From the NCBI RefSeq assembly GCF_004216535.1, contig NZ_SGWX01000001.1, positions 124,001-188,000 of the forward strand: a DNA stretch of 64,000 bases, read 5' to 3'. Source of the DNA: Xylanimonas ulmi (GTDB lineage: Bacteria; Actinomycetota; Actinomycetes; Actinomycetales; Cellulomonadaceae). Positions 59,427 through 64,000 of the stretch are shown here, in pieces. Positions within the stretch are counted from its first letter, which is position 1. Each line of letters opens with the position of its first letter. The translations under genes and the position numbers were made by a program. The notes under the pieces were generated by a model. That model was given only the letters and a program-made list of their open reading frames with translations, made no database searches and was not told the origin of the DNA.

Positions 59427-59840
59427 TCAGGCGCCGGGCTCGTCGGGAGCCGGGGTCGGAGAGATCGGCCGGTCGGTGTCGGGTCGGGCCGGGCCGGGCG
59501 CGTTGAGCGGGGTCGAGGTCTCCGCCTCGAGGATCGCCAGACGTCGTGTGGTGAGCGTGATCATGCGCGCGAGCTCGGTGGCGCGCCGGGAGTTCATGGC
59601 GAGCGACCCGATGAACGCGACGACCAGCGCGTAGAGCAGGAGATCGGCGCCGCGCCCGACGCCCAGGAGTTGAGCGAACCGGCTCAGCAGGTTGGGGAAC
59701 GCGATCGCGACCATGGAGGCGATCGCGAACACGAGCAGGAAGAGGCGCCTGAACGCCATGTGCCGGGCGTTGCTGGTGCTGCGCCCGAGCAGGACCACCA
59801 GCAGGAGGATGGCGGTGACGAGGAGGAACTGGATCAGCAT
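59427..59840 (-). CDS. DUF2304 membrane protein
   Basis: The 137-aa protein has three hydrophobic helices (LIQFLLVTAILLLVVLLG, LFLLVFAIASMVAIAFP, LLLYALVVAFIGSLAM) and the NSRRATELARMITLTTRRLA cytoplasmic helix, the pattern of DUF2304 proteins that are found just after GT2 polyprenol-phosphate sugar transferases. It is translated 8 nt after the glycosyltransferase stop and probably helps it at the membrane. The C-terminal 30 residues are Pro-rich. Convergent with the amidase gene, 4 nt apart. Confidence 0.85.
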   Translation of the reverse strand: MLIQFLLVTAILLLVVLLGRSTSNARHMAFRRLFLLVFAIASMVAIAFPNLLSRFAQLLGVGRGADLLLYALVVAFIGSLAMNSRRATELARMITLTTRRLAILEAETSTPLNAPGPARPDTDRPISPTPAPDEPGA

Positions 59841-59848
59841 CGGCGGAC

Positions 59849-60541
59849 CTACCGGAACATGAGGTCGACAAGGATGTTGACGGAGTTCCACAGACTCTGT
59901 CCCTTGCCGCGCGAGTAGTCGGTGTACAGCACGTGGACGGGGTACTCGGCCCACGGGGCGCGAGTGCGCCCGAGCTGCCGCACGATCTCCGTGGCGTGCG
60001 CCATGCGGTTCTGGTGGAGATCCACCTGCGCGGCGACGTCGGCGCGGATGACTCGCAGGCCGTTGTGCGCGTCGGTGAGGCGCATCCCGGTGCTGTGCCG
60101 GGTGAACCAGGCCGCGAATCGCAGCACGAGCCGCTTGAGCGTGCCCGTGTCCGTCCGGTCGTCGAGGAAGCGGGAGCCGAAGACGAACCCGAGGTCGTTG
60201 GTCGCGGCGAGGCTCAGCATCGCGACGGCGTCCTCCACTTGGTGTTGCCCGTCCGCGTCGAACGTGAGGACGTAGGCGGCGCCACGGCGCAGGGCGAACT
60301 CGATCCCCGTCTGGAGCGCGGCCCCTTGGCCGAGATTGGTCGCGTGGCGGACCACGACGGCGCCGGCCGCGCGGGCGAGGTCGCCCGACGCGTCGCTCGA
60401 CGCGTCGTCGACGACGACGACTGGGAATCCCGCCGCGCGAACCTCGTGGACGACACCGCCGATGACAGGGCCCTCGTTGAATGCGGGCACCACGAACCAC
60501 GCGTCGGCGCGCCGAAACTCGGCTGCGGTGGCTCGGGGCAT
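59849..60541 (-). CDS. Family 2 glycosyltransferase (polyprenol-phosphate sugar transferase type)
   Basis: The 230-aa GT-A enzyme has WFVVPAFNEGPVIGGVV, the nucleotide site VVVVDDASSDASGDLA, NLGQGAALQTGIEFAL, the catalytic-metal motif LTFDADGQHQVED and FGSRFLDDRTDTGTLKRL. This is the DPM1/dolichol-phosphate-mannose synthase-like branch without membrane helices; the partner DUF2304 gene supplies them. It probably loads a sugar onto polyprenyl phosphate for a surface glycan. ATG at 60541 is used; the gene is divergent from the acetyltransferase gene by 83 nt. Confidence 0.9.
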   Translation of the reverse strand: MPRATAAEFRRADAWFVVPAFNEGPVIGGVVHEVRAAGFPVVVVDDASSDASGDLARAAGAVVVRHATNLGQGAALQTGIEFALRRGAAYVLTFDADGQHQVEDAVAMLSLAATNDLGFVFGSRFLDDRTDTGTLKRLVLRFAAWFTRHSTGMRLTDAHNGLRVIRADVAAQVDLHQNRMAHATEIVRQLGRTRAPWAEYPVHVLYTDYSRGKGQSLWNSVNILVDLMFR

Positions 60542-60624
60542 GCGAGCATTCTGCCAGGGTCGCCAAGCCGGCTCCTGATGCCGGGCTGCGAGCCCTCCAA
60601 CGCTTTCGAAGTCGAAGGAGTCAT

Positions 60625-61221
60625 ATGGCTGTGCGAATCGTGCCGAGCGCCGACGTGTCCGACGACGCCGTCATCGGCGACGGGACGTCCGTCTGGCACC
60701 TGGCCCAGGTGCGCGAGCAGGTTGTCATGGGTAGGGGCTGCGTCGTGGGCCGGGGCGCCTACATCGGCACGGGCGTGCGGATGGGTGACCACTGCAAGGT
60801 CCAGAACTACGCCCTCGTCTACGAGCCGGCGGTGCTCGGCGACGGGGTGTTCATCGGCCCGGCGGTGGTGCTGACGAACGACACCTATCCTCGCGCCATC
60901 AACCCGGACGGCTCGCTCAAGAGCGCCGACGACTGGCACGCGGTCGGCGTGACCATCGGGAAGGGCGCGTCGGTCGGCGCGCGGGCGGTGTGCGTCGCCC
61001 CGGTGACGATCGGCGCCTGGGCGACGGTCGCCGCCGGCGCCGTGGTGACGCGCGATGTCCCTGCCCACGCGATCGTCATGGGCGTCCCCGCGCGCCAGGT
61101 CGGGTGGGTGGGACGCGCCGGAGTGCCGTTGGAGCAGGCAGACGGCGCGTGGGTCTGCCCGCAGACGGGTACGGTCTACGAGGAGTTTGAGGACACGATC
61201 CGAGAGGTGGCCAGCAAGTGA
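60625..61221 (+). CDS. Sugar N-acetyltransferase, WbpD/WlbB type
   Basis: The 198-aa left-handed beta-helix enzyme begins with the short N-terminal region RIVPSADVSDDAVIGDGTSV and has hexapeptide coils (VVGRGAYIGTGVRMGDHCKV), the NDTYPRAINPDG loop and the end IVMGVPARQVGWVGRAG. Together with the two genes behind it, it matches WbpD/WlbB, which acetylate the 3-amino group of UDP-2-acetamido-3-amino-2,3-dideoxyglucuronate. GAAGGAG precedes the ATG. The stop overlaps the next gene (GTGA). The exact sugar is inferred from the gene set. Confidence 0.85.
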   Translation: MAVRIVPSADVSDDAVIGDGTSVWHLAQVREQVVMGRGCVVGRGAYIGTGVRMGDHCKVQNYALVYEPAVLGDGVFIGPAVVLTNDTYPRAINPDGSLKSADDWHAVGVTIGKGASVGARAVCVAPVTIGAWATVAAGAVVTRDVPAHAIVMGVPARQVGWVGRAGVPLEQADGAWVCPQTGTVYEEFEDTIREVASK

Positions 61222-62315
61222 GCACGTTCATCCCGGCAGCGAAGCCGATCGTTGGTGACGAGGAGCGTGAGGCCGTCGACCGCGTCCTGCGCAGCGGCAT
61301 GATCGCCCAGGGCCCTGAGGTGGCCGCGTTCGAGCAGGAGTTCGGCGCACAGATGGTCGGCGGGCGCGCCTGCGTCGCCGTCAACTCGGGCACGGCGGGG
61401 CTGCACCTCGGACTGCTCGCCGCGGGCGTCGGCCCCGGCGACGAGGTCATCGTCCCGTCCTTCACGTTCGCCGCGACGGGCAACTCGGTCGCGCTGGCCG
61501 GCGCGACCCCCGTCTTCGCCGACATCGACCCGGTGACGTTCTGCCTGGCCCCGGAGTCGGTCGAGGCGTCGATCACCGAGCGCACCAAGGCCGTCATGCC
61601 CGTGCACCTGTACGGCCACCCGGCTGACATGGACGGCTTCGCCGCGCTCGCGGACAAGCACGGCCTCGCGGTGTTCGAGGACGCGGCGCAGGCGCACGGC
61701 GCCACGCTGCACGGCAAGCCCGTCGGCTCTTTCGGCGCCTTCGGCATGTTCAGCCTGTACCCGACCAAGAACATGACGTCAGGCGAGGGCGGCATGGTCT
61801 CGTGCGCCACCGACGAGATCGCCCGCAACGTGCGCCTGCTGCGCAACCAGGGCATGGAGCGCCAGTACGCGAACGAGCTCGTCGGCTTCAACGCGCGCAT
61901 GACGGACATCCACGCCGCCATCGGCCGCGTGCAGCTGACCAAGGTGGACGCCTGGACGCAGCAGCGGCGGGCGAACGCCGCATTCCTCGACGCGAACCTC
62001 GAGGGCGTCGTCGTGCCGACCATCGCGGCGGGCGCGACGCACGTCTACCACCAGTACACGATCCGTGTCGCCGAGGACCGCGACCGTGTCGTGGCGGCGC
62101 TGCGCGAGGAGCACCAGGTCGGCTCGGGCGTCTACTACCCGATCCCGAACCACCGCCTCGACTCGCTCAAGCACTTCGCACCGGGCCTCGAGCTGCCCGA
62201 GACGGAGAAGGCGGCGGCCCAGGTCATCTCGCTGCCGGTGCACCCGTCGCTCACACCAGGCGACCTCGAGCGCATCGTGCACGCGGTCAACACCGTTGTG
62301 AAGGCGGGCGCCTGA
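61218..62315 (+). CDS. DegT/DnrJ/EryC1 sugar aminotransferase, WbpE/WlbC type
   Basis: The 365-aa PLP enzyme has the SAT family pattern: VNSGTAGLHLGLLAAGVG (phosphate loop), VIVPSFTFAATGNSVALAGA, VFEDAAQAHGA and the PLP lysine K184 in FSLYPTKNMTSGEGGM. It transfers an amino group from glutamate to a 3-keto sugar nucleotide. In the Wbp/Wlb pathway this is the step between the WbpB-type dehydrogenase and the WbpD-type acetylase, both of which overlap it (GTGA and TGATG). The GTG start is set by the overlap. Confidence 0.92.
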   Translation: MSTFIPAAKPIVGDEEREAVDRVLRSGMIAQGPEVAAFEQEFGAQMVGGRACVAVNSGTAGLHLGLLAAGVGPGDEVIVPSFTFAATGNSVALAGATPVFADIDPVTFCLAPESVEASITERTKAVMPVHLYGHPADMDGFAALADKHGLAVFEDAAQAHGATLHGKPVGSFGAFGMFSLYPTKNMTSGEGGMVSCATDEIARNVRLLRNQGMERQYANELVGFNARMTDIHAAIGRVQLTKVDAWTQQRRANAAFLDANLEGVVVPTIAAGATHVYHQYTIRVAEDRDRVVAALREEHQVGSGVYYPIPNHRLDSLKHFAPGLELPETEKAAAQVISLPVHPSLTPGDLERIVHAVNTVVKAGA

Positions 62316-63301
62316 TGGGGAACCTGCGCGCCGGACTCCTCGGCATCGGCTCGATGGGCCGTCACCACGCGCGCGTGCTGCGGGAGATCGACGGCGTGGA
62401 CCTGGTCGCCGTCGCGGATCCGGGCGGCGACAAGTTCGGCGTCGCACGCGACCTCGAGGTGCTGCCCGACGTCGAGAGCCTGATCGCCGCCGGACTGGAC
62501 ATGGCGATGGTGGCCGTGCCGACGGCGTTCCACGAGGACGCCGCGCTCAAGCTGGCCGCCGCAGGCGTGCACACGATGGTCGAGAAGCCCATCGCGAACA
62601 CGTCCGAGGAGGGCGAGCGCATGGCCAAGGCGTTCGCCGAGGCCGGCCTGGTCGGCGCCGTCGGGCACGTCGAGCGCTACAACCCCGCGCTGCAGGAGCT
62701 GCGCCGCCGCATCGAGGCCGGAGAGCTCGGCGAGGTCTACCAGATCGCGACGCGCCGCCAGGGCCCGTTCCCGGCGCGTATCGCCGACGTCGGCGTGATC
62801 AAGGACCTGGGCGCGCACGACTTCGATCTGACGGCGTGGGTCGCGCAGAGCGAGTACGCCTCGCTGTCGGCGCAGACGACGCACCGCTCAGGCCGCGAGC
62901 ATGAGGACATGGTCGTGGCCACCGGCAAGCTCGCCAACGGCGTGATGGTCAACCACACCATCAACTGGCTCTCACCCATGAAGGAGCGCCTCACGGTCGT
63001 GACGGGTGAGCGTGGCGCCTTCGTCGCCGACACCTCGACCGGTGACCTCACCTTCTTCGCGAACGGCGTGATCCCGACCGAGTGGGAGGCCGTCACGGCG
63101 TTCCGCGGTGTGTCCGAGGGCAACATCACGCGGTTCGCGTTCGCCAAGCGTGAGCCGCTGCGGGTCGAGCAGGAGGCGTTCCGCGACGCGGTGCTCGGCA
63201 AGCCGGCGGACATCGTGACGATGGAGCAGGGGCTCAAGACGCTGCGGGTGTGCGAGGCCGTGCTCGAGTCAGCGAGAGATGATCGGACGCGCACGTTCTG
63301 A
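62315..63301 (+). CDS. Gfo/Idh/MocA oxidoreductase, WbpB/WlbA type
   Basis: The 328-aa enzyme has the N-terminal NAD(P) fold (RAGLLGIGSMGRHHARVLRE), the EKP motif in HTMVEKPIANT, and the substrate-side HVERYNPALQEL and VGVIKDLGAHDFDLTAWV. In WbpB/WlbA this enzyme oxidises C3 of UDP-GlcNAcA to the 3-keto sugar. Its ATG lies inside the stop of the aminotransferase gene (TGATG). A terminator-like hairpin follows 22 nt after its stop, so it ends the three-gene operon. The WbpA-type UDP-GlcNAc 6-dehydrogenase is not in view. Confidence 0.9.
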   Translation: MGNLRAGLLGIGSMGRHHARVLREIDGVDLVAVADPGGDKFGVARDLEVLPDVESLIAAGLDMAMVAVPTAFHEDAALKLAAAGVHTMVEKPIANTSEEGERMAKAFAEAGLVGAVGHVERYNPALQELRRRIEAGELGEVYQIATRRQGPFPARIADVGVIKDLGAHDFDLTAWVAQSEYASLSAQTTHRSGREHEDMVVATGKLANGVMVNHTINWLSPMKERLTVVTGERGAFVADTSTGDLTFFANGVIPTEWEAVTAFRGVSEGNITRFAFAKREPLRVEQEAFRDAVLGKPADIVTMEQGLKTLRVCEAVLESARDDRTRTF

Positions 63302-63323
63302 GTTGCCGGGTCTGAATGCCGCG

Positions 63324-63359
63324 AGAGCGGGGTTGGCCTTGTCGAGCCGACCCCGCTCT
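63324..63359 (+). terminator. Terminator hairpin after the WbpB-type gene
   Basis: AGAGCGGGGTTGGC (63324-63337) pairs with GCCGACCCCGCTCT (63346-63359) with one G-T pair and an 8-nt loop. Confidence 0.8.
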
Positions 63360-63674
63360 GCGTTGGTCCGGTCGGCGCCCAGGCACCGCAGGGCTACGTG
63401 AGAGTCGGCCCCAGAGGCGGTCCTGTGGCCCAGAGACCGGTCGGACCTGATGAGGGTTCATCGGCAACTGGGCGGACCGCTGCGGTGGCGCGAAAAGCTC
63501 GGTTCCGAGAACGACCAGGGATCCGGAGCACGCGGCCCGGCCGCGGCAGAGACGCCGCTGGTGTGCTCGACAGGCCAGTCGAGCACGCACGTGCGCTCGA
63601 GGACCGCCTCGACCCGCGGATCGCCGCCTTCGCCGCGGACTCGACGCTTGCTCCTGGGTAGCGCAGCGGCACCG

Positions 63675-63680
63675 TAGAGT
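63675..63680 (+). promoter_or_regulatory. -10 element for leaderless glycosyltransferase mRNA
   Basis: TAGAGT stands 6 nt before the GTG at 63687, with no Shine-Dalgarno between. Confidence 0.5.
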
Positions 63681-63686
63681 CTTCCC

Positions 63687-64000
63687 GTGAGTCATACGCC
63701 GCGAGTCATCATCGCGACACGGATCTATCAGCCAGAGGCGGCTGCGGCGTCGTTCCGGCTCGCGGCTCTCGCGACGGCGCTTGTGAGTGCCGGTGCGGAC
63801 GTCACCGTGCTGACCACACGGCCACCACGGGGCTTCGCGCTGACCGATTCAGGTCCCGTCCGCGTGCGGAGGGCGCGCGTGCTGCGCGACTCGCAGGGCT
63901 ACGTCCGTGGATACCTGCAGTACATGAGTTTTGACGTTCCGTTGTTCTTCCGGCTGCTGTTTTCCCCGCGCCCTGACATTGTCGTCGCCGAGCCTCCTCC
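63687..64000 (+). CDS. Glycosyltransferase (GT4 type), N-terminal part; runs off the window
   Basis: The first 104 codons are present and open to the edge. The product starts SHTPRVIIATRIYQPEAAAA followed by SFRLAALATALVSAGADVTV and VLTTRPPRGF, the N-terminal Rossmann half of GT-B group 1 transferases (YxPExGxxxxR region). SPRPDIVVAEPPP matches the DvvhxxxP step of the same fold. It is probably the next gene of the surface-polysaccharide cluster, transferring a sugar from a nucleotide donor. Family is likely, sugar unknown because the donor-binding half is missing. GTG 63687 is supported by the -10 spacing. Confidence 0.8.
   Translation, partial: MSHTPRVIIATRIYQPEAAAASFRLAALATALVSAGADVTVLTTRPPRGFALTDSGPVRVRRARVLRDSQGYVRGYLQYMSFDVPLFFRLLFSPRPDIVVAEPP

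Larger units (their letters stand above)
63302..63686. other. Gap between the sugar operon and the glycosyltransferase gene
   Basis: This 385-nt stretch has no supported gene; short open frames have no ribosome site and no family signal. It begins with a hairpin (63324-63359) and ends with a -10 element for the next gene. Confidence 0.6.

Noticed and set aside
63398-63677. Small open frames in the gap before the last glycosyltransferase
   Set aside because: No ribosome site, no -10 at a suitable distance and atypical composition.

Overview
The window is very GC-rich, uses GTG starts freely, and packs genes with ATGA/GTGA overlaps. It carries mycothiol S-conjugate amidase, WhiB1, a coproporphyrin-type ferrochelatase/decarboxylase pair, LCP proteins and a Cellulomonas-like cellobiose phosphorylase. 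Together these point to a cellulolytic actinobacterium of the Cellulomonadaceae/Promicromonosporaceae type. This is an inference from gene content; no rRNA or other taxonomic marker is present.

Layout. 1-9.3 kb: end of an AI-2E-family membrane protein, threonine deaminase, then a block with the gene order known from Mycobacterium (greA, DUF4307, mca, small membrane protein, hemolysin III, Z-prenyl synthase), followed by a MarR regulator, glycerate kinase and a hexapeptide protein. 9.4-14.6 kb: hemH and chdC (last steps of coproporphyrin-dependent heme synthesis), a PrmC-related methyltransferase, glutamate dehydrogenase and a frameshifted aldo/keto reductase. 14.6-22.6 kb: a PAS-AraC regulator divergent from putA, then a GPH sugar symporter and an APC amino-acid permease. 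22.6-33 kb: a cellobiose locus (cbp phosphorylase; cebE-cebF-cebG-bglC-cebR) with CebR-type boxes in front of cbp and cebE. Between cbp and cebR lies a hairpin-bounded cassette with one AbiEi-DUF559-type gene. 33-44 kb: DUF2505, a PdtaS-like kinase, WhiB1, an EccC/EssC-like FtsK ATPase with no ESX partner in view, and a MacB-type ABC pair. 44-50.7 kb: TetR divergent from a GH13 enzyme, and two two-component systems. 50.7-52.6 kb: purK-purE. 52.7-64 kb: cell-envelope genes: two LCP ligases, rmlB, a repeat-bearing PGRP amidase lipoprotein, GT2 plus DUF2304, a WbpD/WbpE/WbpB-like set for a diacetamido-uronic acid, and the start of a GT4 glycosyltransferase.

Working together. Cellobiose would enter by CebEFG (the ATPase must lie elsewhere) and be split by hydrolysis (BglC) or phosphorolysis (Cbp), both apparently under CebR. 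The last 11 kb looks like the edge of a surface-polysaccharide cluster, with LCP enzymes to attach the product to peptidoglycan.

Notable structure. A short palindromic repeat (core GGTTGAGCCTGTCGAAACC) occurs in five places. It supplies the stop codon of two genes and lies in frame inside the linker of PutA together with five 18-bp repeats; the same array between genes has 17-bp units. Ten genes carry a TANNNT hexamer 6-8 nt before the start codon and mostly no Shine-Dalgarno, suggesting leaderless mRNAs. No tRNA, rRNA, CRISPR array or classical insertion sequence was seen.
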